64,000 nt of DNA from Lentibacillus sp. JNUCC-1 (GTDB lineage: Bacteria; Bacillota; Bacilli; Bacillales; Amphibacillaceae): assembly GCF_009741735.1 (NCBI RefSeq), contig NZ_WHOH01000003.1:682001-746000 (forward strand), given 5' to 3'. The notes beneath the pieces are model-generated. The model searched no databases and was not told where the DNA came from. It was given only the letters and a program-made list of their open reading frames with translations. The position numbers were made by a program, and so were the translations under genes. Of the stretch, positions 8,538-19,467 are shown in pieces (the first letter of the stretch is position 1; each line of letters opens with the position of its first letter).

Positions 8538-9310
8538 GAGTGGGCCTCCTTCTGATGGTGATCATGGGTCACCAGCTTTACGGGATAGCCGTAAAACTTT
8601 GATAAATCCTCAGCCGTTAACGATGTGTAGTCATCTGGCTTGCCATGAAAATGCAACGTTTGATTAATGCAGACAATGTCAGTCGCGTGTTCGGTCATTG
8701 TACCTGTATCGTGTGTGACCAGGAGCATGGTGATGCCGTTGTCTTTATTCAAATGGTTCAATAAGTCGTAAAACCGGTCCACATTCTCGGCGTCAACCCC
8801 CACTGTTGGTTCGTCTAAAATCAACAGCTCCGGATCACTGACGAGTGCTCTTGCAATAAAAACACGCTGTTGTTGTCCACCGGATAGAGCACCAATGTTC
8901 CTGTGGGTAAACTCCCCCATCCCGACTTGTTCAATCGCTGAAATGATTTTCTTTTTATGCTTTTTGGTTAAAAACTTCAAATAACCGACTTTTGAAGTCA
9001 GTCCCATTGAAACAACCTCATAAACAGTCGCAGGAAATCCTTTATTAAATGCGTTTGATTTTTGTGATACAAATCCAATCTTATCCCAGTTTTTGAACTG
9101 CTGAATGGGCTGGCCAAATAACTGAATATCCCCTTTTTGCGGCTTGAGCAAGCCGAGCATCAATTTTATTAAAGTTGTTTTTCCGCCGCCATTCGGACCT
9201 GTGACCCCCATAAAAGCACCGCGGGGAAGTTCAAAATCTATATGATGAAGAACGTTTGTTTTTTCATATGTGTAAGCGACGTTACGCATGGTAATGACTG
9301 GTTGTTGCAT
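8534..9310 (-). CDS. znuC: ZnuC zinc ABC transporter ATPase
   Basis: This 258-residue cytoplasmic ATPase powers zinc import with ZnuA and ZnuB. Walker A is GPNGGGKTTLIKL (about residue 40), the signature is LSGGQQQRV, Walker B is LLILDEPTVG, and the switch His is in LLVTHD. The C-terminus ends THDHHQKEAHS, a His-rich tail. It follows znuA by 20 bases and overlaps znuB by 4, so translation is probably coupled. Confidence 0.93.
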   Translation of the reverse strand: MQQPVITMRNVAYTYEKTNVLHHIDFELPRGAFMGVTGPNGGGKTTLIKLMLGLLKPQKGDIQLFGQPIQQFKNWDKIGFVSQKSNAFNKGFPATVYEVVSMGLTSKVGYLKFLTKKHKKKIISAIEQVGMGEFTHRNIGALSGGQQQRVFIARALVSDPELLILDEPTVGVDAENVDRFYDLLNHLNKDNGITMLLVTHDTGTMTEHATDIVCINQTLHFHGKPDDYTSLTAEDLSKFYGYPVKLVTHDHHQKEAHS

Positions 9311-9330
9311 GGGGTTCAGCCTCCTTATCG

Positions 9331-10269
9331 TTAATAGGATGTAGCAGTGTCAAGCACTTGCAGATTGTCTTTCATAATCGACAAATAGTCCCGGCCATTG
9401 TCGATGTCGTTTTCAGTGAGCACGCTCAAATTATGGATGACGAGCGCTTCTGCACCAATATTTTCCTGAATGATTTCAGCGACTCTGTTAGATGTGTTTT
9501 GTTCAAAAATCATATATTTAACGTCATATGCTTTAGCCTGTTCAATAATCGATACGAGCTGTTTTTGAGAAGGTTCTTCGCTTGAAGACAGACCGCTTAC
9601 CGGTATTTGCTCAATGCCGTATCGCTCTTCCCAATACCCATAAGCAGCATGGGAAACCACGATCTGACGTTTAGGGTTATTTTGGAGTGTGTGTTGAAAG
9701 TCCTGATCCAAATCTTCAAGGTCGTTTTTTAATGACTTGAAGTTTGTTTTAAATTCGTCTGCGTGAGCTGGATCGAGTTCAATCAGAGCTTCCTTCACAA
9801 TGTCAGCCATATTTGTCATTCTTATGGGGTCAAACCAGATATGTGGGTCATGATCACCATGATCATGACCGTCATGTTCATGGTGATCATGATGACCTTC
9901 TGCAAACAATTCATGGTGTTGGCCGATTTCCACGAGCATAGGACTGTCCTCATTTGAAGTCAGTGCCCCGGCTGCAGTTTCGGCAAAGCTCTCCATCCCC
10001 ATTCCCAAGTATATAAAAGCATCACTGTCCGCAATGTCTGTCATGTCTTTTGCAGATGGTTCATACGTGTGGGCATCTACACCGGGTGGGTAAATGGTTT
10101 TGGCAACGATATGACCGGCTCCTATACGCTCAACAGCATATTGTATCGGATAGATAGATGTATAGATGGTTAAATGTGCCTGCTTACCCTCAGCGTCATT
10201 TGTGCTGCACGCAGTTGCTATGAGCACCAAGCATGAGAGTAAAATCAATAGTGGAGATAAACGCTTCAT
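9331..10269 (-). CDS. znuA: ZnuA zinc-binding lipoprotein
   Basis: This 312-residue solute-binding protein belongs to the cluster 9 (metal) family. A lipoprotein signal ends with the lipobox IATAC, so the mature protein is anchored to the outer face of the membrane. The zinc-specific His/Asp-rich loop HHDHHEHDGHDHGDHDPH lies in the first third, followed by IWFDPIRM. The Asp of a second metal site is not placed with certainty. It is the first gene of the zinc operon, directly behind a Zur-controlled promoter. Confidence 0.95.
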   Translation of the reverse strand: MKRLSPLLILLSCLVLIATACSTNDAEGKQAHLTIYTSIYPIQYAVERIGAGHIVAKTIYPPGVDAHTYEPSAKDMTDIADSDAFIYLGMGMESFAETAAGALTSNEDSPMLVEIGQHHELFAEGHHDHHEHDGHDHGDHDPHIWFDPIRMTNMADIVKEALIELDPAHADEFKTNFKSLKNDLEDLDQDFQHTLQNNPKRQIVVSHAAYGYWEERYGIEQIPVSGLSSSEEPSQKQLVSIIEQAKAYDVKYMIFEQNTSNRVAEIIQENIGAEALVIHNLSVLTENDIDNGRDYLSIMKDNLQVLDTATSY

Positions 10270-10305
10270 TGCTGTATAATCCTCTTTTCATTACAAGTGA
10301 TCATT

Positions 10306-10352
10306 ATTATATCGGAATCATTCCGATTTGTAAATCATAATTGTTACGATTT
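10306..10352 (-). promoter_or_regulatory. znuA promoter with Zur operator and a second 7-1-7 palindrome
   Basis: On the minus strand TTTACA (10334-10329) and TATAAT (10311-10306) are 17 bases apart. A near-consensus Zur box lies at 10332-10352 (half sites AAATCATAAT and GTTACGATTT), overlapping the -35 box. Within the spacer a perfect 7-1-7 palindrome, TCGGAATCATTCCGA (10312-10326), resembles a degenerate second Zur site. Bound Zur would block polymerase when zinc is plentiful. Confidence 0.85.
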
Positions 10353-10374
10353 AATGACCAAACCGTATTAAAAT

Positions 10375-10402
10375 TTGATTTTTATACAGTAGGGGGTATA
10401 GT
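10375..10402 (+). promoter_or_regulatory. csoR-copA promoter with CsoR operator
   Basis: TTGATT (10375-10380), 16 bases, TATAGT (10397-10402). The spacer contains TATACAGTAGGGGGTATA (10383-10400), which has the GTAGGGGGTA core and flanking inverted TATAC/GGTATA of known CsoR operators. Apo-CsoR would repress, and copper would relieve repression. Confidence 0.75.
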
Positions 10403-10457
10403 ATAAGTGTGAAGACATTTAATGCATTTATCTTATATATAGAGGGAGCGATGGCAT

Positions 10458-10751
10458 ATGAAACATGAGCATCCGGTTGTTCCAAGAACCGATGAGGAAA
10501 AGACGGCCCTTGTCAACCGTCTCAAACGGATTGAAGGGCAGGTAAGAGGGATTCAAAAAATGATTGAAGAAGATCGGTATTGTGTTGATGTTCTTGTTCA
10601 AATCAGTGCAATTAATGCTGCTTTGAAAAAAGTTGGTTTTACATTGACCGAACGACATATGAAACATTGTGTGAGCGATGCTGTTCAGTCAGGTGAAGGC
10701 GATGTTGCGATAGAAGAATTAATGGATGTCCTGAAACAATTCAGCAAATAA
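10458..10751 (+). CDS. csoR: CsoR copper-sensing transcriptional repressor
   Basis: This 97-residue all-helical DUF156-family repressor binds Cu(I) through a Cys-His-Cys set: Cys in DRYCVDVLVQI and His/Cys in RHMKHCV. The start ATG follows GAGGGAG. It lies 12 bases ahead of copA in one operon behind a CsoR-type operator, so it probably controls both genes. Confidence 0.95.
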   Translation: MKHEHPVVPRTDEEKTALVNRLKRIEGQVRGIQKMIEEDRYCVDVLVQISAINAALKKVGFTLTERHMKHCVSDAVQSGEGDVAIEELMDVLKQFSK

Positions 10752-10763
10752 AGGGGTGGCAAT

Positions 10764-13147
10764 ATGAGCACAACAAAACATGCTGATCTGGGTGTCACCG
10801 GGATGACCTGTGCTGCCTGTTCAGCACGAATTGAAAAAGTGCTGAACAAGATGGACGGCGTCTCAGCAGAAGTGAATCTAACGACTGAAAAAGCAACGAT
10901 TGATTACAATCCGGAACAGACGGATATCGATGCCATTTCGTCCCGCATAGAAAAGCTCGGTTACGGCGTTCTAACTGAAAAAGTTGAGCTGGATGTATTT
11001 GGCATGACCTGTGCCGCATGTTCTGCTCGAATAGAAAAGGTTTTAAATAAACAATCAGGTGTGCAAACGGCAGCTGTCAATCTGGCCAATGAATCGGCTA
11101 TGATCGAATACACGCCGGGTTTGATTGATCAAGATACCCTTATTAGCCGCATCCGGAAATTAGGATATGATGCTAAAGTCAAGGCTGATGATCAGGAGAA
11201 ACAAACCCATAAAGAAAAAGAGCTTAAACGCATGAAAGTCAAGCTGGTGGCTTCTGCATTGTTATCCATCCCATTGCTTATAACTATGCTGGATCACTTA
11301 TTTGGCATCGCTTTGCCAGCCGTTTTTAACAATCCCTGGTTTCAGTTCGCCTTAGCCACGCCTGTGCAATTGATCATTGGGTGGCAATTTTACCGGGGAG
11401 CATACAAAAACTTGCGAAATAAGAGCGCCAACATGGATGTTCTTGTAGCCCTCGGTACAAGTGCCGCTTACTTCTACAGTTTGTATGAAGCCATTAAAAC
11501 CATTGGCAATCCGGGTATGCACCACACCTTTATTTCGAGACAAGTGCGATCTTAATTACGCTGATTCTGTTTGGGAAATACTTGGAGGCTAACGCAAAAG
11601 GAAAAACAACCCAAGCCATCGCGAAGCTTCTGAGTCTCCAAGCGAAACAAGCACGGGTGATCCGTAATGGGGAAGAAGTGATGATTCCTGCTGAAGACGT
11701 TCAGATAGGTGAGCGGATAATTGTAAAACCCGGTGAAAAGATTCCTGTTGATGGCCGAATAGAGTCGGGCAGTACATCAATTGATGAATCGATGATCACA
11801 GGAGAGTCGATCCCTGTTGAGAAACAAGTCGGAGCTGATGTAATCGGTGCGACGATGAATAAGAATGGCACCATTGAATTGACCGCAACGAAAGTCGGAA
11901 AAGATACGGCGCTTGCTTCTATTGTAAAAGCCGTAGAGGATGCCCAGGGCAGTAAAGCGCCTATTCAGCGGATGTCGGACGTTATATCCGGTTATTTCGT
12001 GCCTATAGTCGTCGGCATTGCATTATTGACCTTTATGATTTGGTATTTCGTCACAGCTGCGAACGACTTTGAAATGGCTTTAACTGTGGCGATTGCTGTA
12101 CTGGTCATTGCTTGTCCATGTGCCCTTGGTCTGGCTACCCCAACATCTATTATGGTCGGAACAGGAAAAGGCGCTGAAAACGGTATACTGTTTAAAGGCG
12201 GGGAACACCTCGAGCGGACGCATCAGCTTGACACTATTATTTTGGATAAAACGGGGACCATTACAAATGGCAAGCCTGAAGTCACCCATTTTTCCGGTGA
12301 TCAAGAAGCTCTGCAAATGCTGGTTAGTGCAGAGAAAGGTTCAGAACACCCGCTTGCAGATGCAATTGTCGCATATGGGCAAGAGAAGCAGGTTGAACTG
12401 CTTGATGCAGAAACATTTGAAGCTGTCCCAGGGCATGGCATCCGTGCTCGGATTGCTGGCAAAGATGTACTGGCAGGGACTCGTAAACTGATGAAGGAAC
12501 AGGAAGTTGACGTTTCAGAAATGGAAGATGAACTCATCAACTACGAAACGAAAGGTCATACGGCTATGCTATTGGCAGTTGATGGTATCATACGTGGTAT
12601 GGTGGCGGCAGCAGACACTCCTAAGACTACCTCTTTGGAAGCGATCAGACAATTGAAAGAAGAAGGTCTTGAGGTCATCATGCTTACCGGCGATAATGAA
12701 CGAACAGCCCGCGCTATTGCTGCAGAGGTCGGAATCGACCATGTAATTGCGGAAGTGCTGCCGGAAGAAAAAGCAGCCAAAGTAGCCGTGGTTCAGAAGC
12801 AAGGCAAAAAAGTTGCCATGGTAGGGGATGGAATCAATGACGCCCCAGCTCTTGCCACAGCGGACATTGGCATTGCAATCGGTACTGGAACTGAAATTGC
12901 AATTGAGGCAGCAGACATTACAATCTTGGGCGGCGAGCTGCTGCTGATTCCAAAAGCGATCAAATTAAGCCATGCCACGATAAGAAATATCAAACAAAAC
13001 CTGTTTTGGGCTTTTGGCTATAATAGCGCCGGTATTCCAATTGCAGCATTGGGATTGCTGGCACCTTGGGTCGCAGGAGCGGCCATGGCCCTTAGCTCAG
13101 TAAGTGTGGTCTCAAACGCGCTACGATTAAAACGAGTGAAAATATAA
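10764..13147 (+). CDS. copA: CopA copper-exporting P1B-type ATPase (apparent frameshift)
   Basis: Two N-terminal heavy-metal-associated domains (each [17 protein letters not shown]), then the membrane helices and ATPase core: TGES actuator loop, CPC in [18 protein letters not shown] phosphorylation site, SEHPLADAI nucleotide motif and [18 protein letters not shown]. The frame breaks at 11527-11531: 10764-11555 and 11582-13147 are joined by one extra C or T, giving [25 protein letters not shown] as in intact CopA. The restored length is 794 residues. It exports Cu(I) from the cytoplasm. No copZ chaperone gene follows. The shift is judged a sequence error because everything else is intact. Confidence 0.93.
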
Positions 13148-13155
13148 GGAGTGAA

Positions 13156-13199
13156 AAAGCCCTGCTGTATTCGATGAATGTCGATATACGCAGGGCTTT
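13156..13199. terminator. Bidirectional terminator between copA and sspH
   Basis: AAAGCCCTGC (13156-13165) pairs with GCAGGGCTTT (13190-13199). A-rich and T-rich sides suit termination from both directions between convergent genes. Confidence 0.85.
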
Positions 13200-13202
13200 C
13201 AA

Positions 13203-13382
13203 TCATCCTTCATTGAGTTCCTCTATATTCACTTCAAATTCATCAGATGGGTCATCTAGCGCATAAACACGTGCGACTTTGGCACTTTCATCCACGTGTT
13301 GAATGAAGATCTGCTGTCCATCATAATTCACACGAATCAAATCACCCGACTCCACGATCTCGCTCGCACGTTCCACATTCAT
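13203..13382 (-). CDS. sspH: Small acid-soluble spore protein, SspH family
   Basis: The 59-residue protein starts MNVERASEIVESGDLIRVNY and continues QQIFIQHVDESAKVARVY, as expected for H-type SASPs, minor spore-core proteins made in the forespore. The start at 13382 is chosen because AAGGAGGG stands 10 bases upstream; a longer in-frame version to 13436 lacks a ribosome site. Forespore (SigG) expression is expected from the family but no promoter was verified. Confidence 0.82.
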   Translation of the reverse strand: MNVERASEIVESGDLIRVNYDGQQIFIQHVDESAKVARVYALDDPSDEFEVNIEELNEG

Positions 13383-13432
13383 CAAAAAACTCCCTCCTTC
13401 CATTTTGACGGGCCAGTCCCCTAAATCTAAAG

Positions 13433-13792
13433 TCACAGGGGACCGGCTCCGGATAAACTGATTTGGTAGACGCCGCGGTCTGTGGTAATTATGAAAGTGT
13501 TGCCGTTGTATTCATACAGGGAAGTGTCTTCCAGTGGAATTTCATAAGTCATATTAGGAAGGGACTGAAAATCATCGGCAGTCAATGTTTCACCGTAGCC
13601 ATTTAACAGCAGAGCATACTTTGACACGTATCCATCCATTCCTTCGGGTTCTTCTGAGTATGAAATGTGATCCAGCTCTACACGAATCATATCTACGTCG
13701 TCCATTTCAATTTTTTTAATGATAATATTTTTACCATTCCATTGGTTGATTAATTCATTGAAAGCCTCAATCGATAAAAATTGCGGTTCCAT
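13433..13792 (-). CDS. Small protein of unknown function upstream of sspH
   Basis: The 119-residue, acidic, soluble protein starts MEPQFLSIEAFNELINQWNG. Two ATGs occur close together; the one at 13792 is 7 bases after AGGAGG. No signal peptide or membrane segment is seen, and the C-terminal half is beta-rich (TYEIPLEDTSLYEYNGNTFII). It lies 50 bases ahead of sspH on the same strand, so the two could be co-transcribed. I do not recognise the family. Confidence 0.6.
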   Translation of the reverse strand: MEPQFLSIEAFNELINQWNGKNIIIKKIEMDDVDMIRVELDHISYSEEPEGMDGYVSKYALLLNGYGETLTADDFQSLPNMTYEIPLEDTSLYEYNGNTFIITTDRGVYQISLSGAGPL

Positions 13793-13924
13793 CTCCATCC
13801 CTCCTATGTATAACATGCCAGCCATATAGAATTTCATGCGGCTGATCGACTGGAAAAAATCGGTGCGTCCATGTTAGTTCAGTCAGCAAAAATCATATTT
13901 TCACACGAATCTGATCTATTTGTA

Positions 13925-13953
13925 TTGCGAAAAACTAAGGAGTCCTCTATAAT
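13925..13953 (+). promoter_or_regulatory. SigA-type promoter of fadNAE
   Basis: TTGCGA (13925-13930), exactly 17 bases, TATAAT (13948-13953). It lies about 90 bases ahead of fadN and 46 bases ahead of the FadR operator. Confidence 0.75.
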
Positions 13954-13999
13954 GGAAAATAGGTGGATAGGCAACTATCTTTATTTTTTCAACCGAAAA

Positions 14000-14017
14000 T
14001 GAATGAGTATTCATTCA
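14000..14017 (+). promoter_or_regulatory. FadR operator
   Basis: TGAATGAGTATTCATTCA is a perfect match to the Bacillus FadR (YsiA) pattern TGAATGANTANTCATTCA. It lies between the promoter and fadN, so FadR would block elongation or open-complex formation until long-chain acyl-CoA releases it. Confidence 0.9.
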
Positions 14018-14041
14018 AGCATACAGATTGGGGGATAAAAC

Positions 14042-16440
14042 ATGAACCGTACGATCAAACGTGCAGCTGTTCTCGGGTCCGGTGTTATGGGCTCTGGCAT
14101 TGCAGCACACTTGGCAAATGTCGGCATTCCAACTATTATGCTGGATATCGTGCCTAAAGAATTGACTACACAGGAAGAGCAAAAGGGTTTAACCTTGGAT
14201 GACGCAACTGTTCGAAATCGAATGGCTGCACAAGGAAAGAAAGCCCTGTTGAAACAAAAACCATCTTTGATCACATCGAAAGCGAGTCTTGATCTGATCG
14301 AAGTTGGGAATATGGAAGATCATATGGAGAAATTGAGCGAGGTGGACTGGATCATAGAGGTCGTAGTTGAAAACCTGGACATTAAGAAAAAGGTATTTGC
14401 CAATGTCGATAAATACCGACAGTCAGGTACAATTGTGACATCCAATACATCCGGCATTTCAGTTGAAGACATGTCAGCTGATTGCTCTGAAGACTTTCGC
14501 AAGCATTTCATGGGCACACACTTTTTTAACCCGCCCCGTTATTTAAAACTGCTTGAGATCATACCAACAAAAAGTACAGATCCAGAAGTATTGTCTTTTA
14601 TGAAAACGTTTGCTGAGGATGTATTGGGTAAGGGCGTGGTCGAGGCAAAAGACACACCGAACTTTATTGCCAACAGAATTGGAACATACGGATTGCTTGT
14701 AACCGTGCAGGAAATGCTTAAAGGTGGTTATTCTGTAGGTGAAGTGGATTCAGTGACAGGTCCTATGATTGGCAGACCTAAAAGCGCGACGTTCCGGACG
14801 CTGGATGTGGTTGGTATCGATACGTTTATTCACGTGGCGAACAACGTATACCACCAAGTTGAGGGTGAAGAAAAAGAAATATTTGCAGTTCCTGACTTTA
14901 TGCAAAAGCTTCATGATAAAGGCTGGATTGGCGAAAAAAGCGGACAAGGCTTTTATTTAAAGAAAAAAGGTAAAGACGGCAGTGTGATCTATGAACTAAA
15001 TCCTGAAACGATGGAATATGAAGACCGTCGTAAACTCAAGACAGCTGCTACTGAAATGGCTAAACAGGAAAAAGGCTCACAACGTAAATTGAAAGCATTA
15101 ATTAAAGCAAAAGATGACAAAGCGGGAAAACTGGTCTGGAACGTGTTAAAACCGACATTGCTTTATTCAGCTGAGCTTCTCGGTGATATTGCCGATGATG
15201 TTACAGCGATTGATAATGCAATGAAATGGGGCTTCGGCTGGGAAATGGGTCCATTTGAAACGTGGGATGCCATTGGTGTAGCTAAATCAGTCGAGCGCAT
15301 GCAGAAAGAAGGCGAGACAATTCCAGACTGGATTCTGAACATGCTTGAATCCGGACATGATCAATTTTATAAAACCGAAAATGGTGATGTTTACTACTAC
15401 GATCAAGGTGAATATCATAAGCAAACGTTTAACCCAAAAGAGATCCATTTAAGCCGTGTAAAAGAATCAAATGGTGTAATTAAGAAAAATGCCGGTGCAA
15501 GTTTAATAGATTTGGGGGACGGCGTGGCGTGTCTTGAATTTCATTCTCAAAGTAACGCCATCGGTCTCGACATTATCCAAATGGTGAATTATGCGATTGA
15601 AGAAGTCGAGATGAATTATGAAGGTCTTATTATTGGCAACCAAGGCAAAAACTTCTGTGTCGGCGCAAATATCGGCATGATGCTGATGGCTGCTCAAGAC
15701 CAGGATTTCTTTGAACTTGATATGGTTGTTCGTCAGTTCCAGAATATGACAATGAATATTAAATATGCACAAAAGCCCGTTGTGACAGCGCCATTTAACA
15801 TGACCGTTGGAGGTGGTGCAGAGGTATCACTTCCGGCAGCGGCGATTCAGGCCTCGGCTGAAACCTATATGGGGCTGGTGGAATTCGGTGTGGGTCTTAT
15901 CCCTGGCGGTGGGGGAACCAAAGAATTGTATCTGAAAGAACTGCGAGGGATCCCTCAGGATGTCGATGTTGATCTGACAAAGGTAGCATCTGATGTATTT
16001 GAGAAAATTGCCATGGCTAAAGTATCCACGTCTGCTGAAGAAGCCCGGGAAAATGGGTTTATGAGCGGAAGGGATGCCATAAGCGTTAATCCGGATCATT
16101 TGCTTTATGACGCAAAACAAAAAGTCCTTGCACTTTCTCAAACAGGGTATACAGCACCTAAGAGAGAAAAGATTCCAGTTGTGGGGGACCCCGGGTATGC
16201 AGTGATGCTGCTTGGAGCGAAAACGCTGCAATTTGGGGCTATGCTTCTGACCATGACGTCAAGATAGCTGAAAAATTAGCTTATGTTTTGTCAGGTGGCA
16301 GAATTAAGCAGGGTTCTGTTATTGATGAACAGACCATGCTGGATCTCGAACGCGAAGCATTTCTTAGTTTAATAGGAGAACCAAAAACGCAGCAGCGCAT
16401 GCAGCATATGCTGATGAAAGGCAAACCGCTTAGAAACTAA
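14042..16440 (+). CDS. fadN: FadN 3-hydroxyacyl-CoA dehydrogenase/enoyl-CoA hydratase (apparent frameshift near the end)
   Basis: This is the bifunctional beta-oxidation enzyme. The N-terminal NAD-binding domain shows AVLGSGVMGSGIAAHLANVG and a C-terminal dehydrogenase region with GTHFFNPPRYLKLLEIIPT. The hydratase/isomerase domain contains GNQGKNFCVGANIGMML. The unshifted frame stops at 16267. One extra G in the run at 16235-16238 turns the end into QFGGYASDHDVKIAEKLAYVLSGG and carries it to 16440, about 799 residues, as in B. subtilis FadN. First gene of fadN-fadA-fadE, under FadR control. Confidence 0.93.
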
Positions 16441-16461
16441 TTTGCAGAGGGGGAAGATAAG

Positions 16462-17637
16462 GTGAAAGAAGCAGTTATCGTAGCAGGTGCCAGAACACCT
16501 GTAGGAAAAGCAAACAAAGGATCACTTGCACATACACGGCCCGACGATTTAGCAGCTCTGACAATCAGGGAAACGCTGAAACGTGCCGGCAACTATGAAG
16601 GAACCATTGACGACGTTATCATCGGCTGTGCCATGCCAGAAGCTGAACAAGGCATGAACATGGCCCGAAACATTGCAGGGCTTGCCGGATTGAAGGACGA
16701 TGTACCGGGAATTACGATTAATCGTTACTGTTCATCAGGATTGCAAAGCATCGCCTATGCTTCAGAACGGATTATGGTTGGCGGAAGCGACACTGTTATT
16801 GCTGGAGGGGCAGAGTCGATGAGTCTTGTCCAGATGCCCGGTCACGTGGTCAAACCTAATCCTGCGCTCGTAGAAAATGCTCCAGGATATTATATGGGGA
16901 TGGGGCACACGGCTGAAGAAGTGGCACAACGTTTTAATATCTCCCGAGCAGATCAGGATGCTTTTGCAGTACAAAGTCATCAGCGCGCAGCAAAAGCAAT
17001 TAAGGAAGGTAAATTTGAAGATGAAATTGTTCCCGTAGAAGTTAAGGAAAGAATTCTGGGTCAAAACAGTAAGATAGAAGAGCGCTCACAAATGTTTAAG
17101 ATGGATGAAGGTGTGCGGCCAGGGACCACCGAAGAAGTACTTGCCAAATTGCGGCCGGCATTTCATGTCAGTGGCTCTGTAACAGCTGGAAATTCTTCAC
17201 AAATGAGCGACGGTGCTGCATCAGTCCTTGTTATGGAACACGAAAAAGCCAAAGCAGAAGGTCTCACGCCACTGGTGAAATTCCGTTCGTTTGCTGTTGC
17301 AGGCGTAGAACCGGAGATCATGGGTGTCGGTCCTGTCGAAGCCGTTCCAAAGGCATTGAAACTTGCAGGTCTAGAACTTTCGGATATTGGACTATTCGAA
17401 TTGAATGAGGCGTTTGCTTCTCAATCTGTTCATGTCATTAATCAGCTGGGGTTGGATCCATCGATTGTCAATGTCAACGGCGGTGCGATCGCACTTGGTC
17501 ATCCGCTTGGGTGTACTGGAACAAAACTAACTCTGACACTGGTACATGAAATGAAAAGGCGCAATGTCCAGTTTGGCGTCGTAACGATGTGTATTGGCGG
17601 CGGAATGGGTGCTGCCGGGGTATTTGAATTAATGTAA
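16462..17637 (+). CDS. fadA: FadA 3-ketoacyl-CoA thiolase
   Basis: This 391-residue thiolase releases acetyl-CoA in the last step of each beta-oxidation round. The nucleophile is in [12 protein letters not shown] (about residue 93). C-terminal signatures [16 protein letters not shown] and MCIGGGMG carry the His and second Cys. GTG start after GAGGGGG. It sits 21 bases after the restored end of fadN. Confidence 0.96.
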   Translation: MKEAVIVAGARTPVGKANKGSLAHTRPDDLAALTIRETLKRAGNYEGTIDDVIIGCAMPEAEQGMNMARNIAGLAGLKDDVPGITINRYCSSGLQSIAYASERIMVGGSDTVIAGGAESMSLVQMPGHVVKPNPALVENAPGYYMGMGHTAEEVAQRFNISRADQDAFAVQSHQRAAKAIKEGKFEDEIVPVEVKERILGQNSKIEERSQMFKMDEGVRPGTTEEVLAKLRPAFHVSGSVTAGNSSQMSDGAASVLVMEHEKAKAEGLTPLVKFRSFAVAGVEPEIMGVGPVEAVPKALKLAGLELSDIGLFELNEAFASQSVHVINQLGLDPSIVNVNGGAIALGHPLGCTGTKLTLTLVHEMKRRNVQFGVVTMCIGGGMGAAGVFELM

Positions 17638-17670
17638 ATTGAGTCCAATCCTATAAATGAAAGGATGTTT

Positions 17671-19458
17671 ATGATGAGCGAAACAAAAGAAAAGCTGTTT
17701 AAAGGCGGGGCGTTTTTAATTGAAGATCTGACAGGAGACGATGTGATTACGCCAGAGGATTTCACTGAAGAACATAAGATGATCTCCAAAACGACTGAGG
17801 ATTTTGTAGTTGGGGAAGTCGTTCCTAAAATTGACAACCTGGAGAATCACGAATTCGAGCATTCAGTAGATCTGTTAAAGAAAGCCGGGGAGCTCGGTTT
17901 GCTAGGTGCGGATGTTCCTGAAGAATATGGCGGCCTTGGTCTGGATAAAATCAGTTCATCTCTTATTACGGAAAAGTTTTCCCTTGGAGCCGGCTTTTCA
18001 GTTACACACGGTGCACATGTCGGAATCGGATCTTTGCCGATTGTGTTTTTTGGCACGCATGAACAAAAAGAAAAGTACCTCCCGAAATTGGCAACAGGTG
18101 AATTATTGGCAGCGTACGCATTGACTGAACCAAGCTCAGGGTCAGATGCTTTAGGTGCAAAAACAACTGCTAAGCTCAATGATGCTGGTACGCATTACCT
18201 GTTGAACGGTGAAAAGCAGTGGATCACAAACTCTGCGTTTGCCGATGTGTTTATCGTTTATGCCAAAATTGACGGCGAGCATTTCTCAGCGTTTATCGTT
18301 GAACGAGATTTCCCAGGAGTGTCAACTGGGCCGGAAGAGAAGAAAATGGGTATTAAGAGTTCATCAACAAGAACTCTTGTACTAGAAGATGCCGAAGTAC
18401 CAGTAGAGAATCTTCTGGGGGAAAAAGGCCGCGGACACATTATTGCTTTTAACATCTTAAATGTGGGTCGTTATAAACTGGCTATTGGCGGTGTTGGCGG
18501 TGCGAAACGCGGCATCGAACTGGCAACAAAGTATGTCAACGAACGCAAACAATTCAATACACCTATATCCAGTTTTGCATTAACGAAAGAAAAACTTGGG
18601 ACAATGGCGTCCAACACGTATGCCAATGAAAGTGCTGTTTACCGGACTGTTGGACTATTTGAGCAGCGAATGGGTTCTTTGACAGATGAGCAGATGAAAG
18701 ACGGCCGTGAAGTTGCTAAAGCCATTGCGGAATATCAGATCGAATGCTCGATGAATAAATATATGGCCACTGAGCTGCTTGATTATGTTGTCGATGAAGC
18801 TGTCCAGCTTCACGGTGGCTACGGGTTTATGCAGGAATACGAAGTTGAACGCATGTATCGTGATTCCCGAATTAACCGTATTTTTGAGGGGACCAACGAA
18901 ATTAACCGGCTCATCGTCCCGGGAACCTTGCTTAAGAAAGCGATGAAAGGTGAGCTTCCATTGCTTGATAAGGCACAAAATCTGCAAGAAGAGCTTATGA
19001 TGATGGTGCCGGAAGAACCAGGCATAGAGCCACTTGAACAAGAAAAATATCTCCTCGGGAATGCAAAGAAAATGGTTCTTCTCGGTGCTGGGCTGGCAGC
19101 TCAGAAGTATATGCAAAAAATTGAAGACGAACAGGAAATACTTTCTAATCTTGCCGACATGACTGCGGAGGTCTACAATATGGAATCAGCCATTTTGCGG
19201 ACTGAGAAAGCGTTCAGTACAACTGGCGAAGAGAAAAATACGCTAAAATTGTTATACACACAAGTTTATGTCCAAGAAGCATTCAACCGTATGGAAGCAG
19301 CAGCCAAAGAAATTCTGATTGCCGTTGAAGCAGGAGATAACTTACGTATGATGCTTTCATCATTGAGAAAGCTGACACGTCATACCCCTGTGAACGTGAT
19401 TGCGAAAAAACGTGAAATTGCAGCTAAAATTATTGAAGAAGAAAGGTATCTCGTATAG
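17671..19458 (+). CDS. fadE: FadE acyl-CoA dehydrogenase
   Basis: This roughly 595-residue flavoenzyme carries out the first beta-oxidation step. The FAD and substrate domain shows YALTEPSSGSDALGAKTTA and WITNSAFADVF. The catalytic Glu region is YEVERMYRDSRINRIFEGTNEINR. A C-terminal extension of about 190 residues beyond the usual 380-residue core is typical of FadE/YusJ. An ATG at 17665 overlaps the AAAGGA ribosome site, so 17671 or 17674 is the better start. Last gene of the fad operon; a strong terminator follows. Confidence 0.95.
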   Translation: MMSETKEKLFKGGAFLIEDLTGDDVITPEDFTEEHKMISKTTEDFVVGEVVPKIDNLENHEFEHSVDLLKKAGELGLLGADVPEEYGGLGLDKISSSLITEKFSLGAGFSVTHGAHVGIGSLPIVFFGTHEQKEKYLPKLATGELLAAYALTEPSSGSDALGAKTTAKLNDAGTHYLLNGEKQWITNSAFADVFIVYAKIDGEHFSAFIVERDFPGVSTGPEEKKMGIKSSSTRTLVLEDAEVPVENLLGEKGRGHIIAFNILNVGRYKLAIGGVGGAKRGIELATKYVNERKQFNTPISSFALTKEKLGTMASNTYANESAVYRTVGLFEQRMGSLTDEQMKDGREVAKAIAEYQIECSMNKYMATELLDYVVDEAVQLHGGYGFMQEYEVERMYRDSRINRIFEGTNEINRLIVPGTLLKKAMKGELPLLDKAQNLQEELMMMVPEEPGIEPLEQEKYLLGNAKKMVLLGAGLAAQKYMQKIEDEQEILSNLADMTAEVYNMESAILRTEKAFSTTGEEKNTLKLLYTQVYVQEAFNRMEAAAKEILIAVEAGDNLRMMLSSLRKLTRHTPVNVIAKKREIAAKIIEEERYLV

Positions 19459-19467
19459 TCAGTCATA

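Noticed and set aside
10764..11555. A separate two-domain metallochaperone upstream of a truncated ATPase
   Set aside because: The piece contains membrane segments of CopA and joins the next frame by one base, so it is the N-terminus of CopA.
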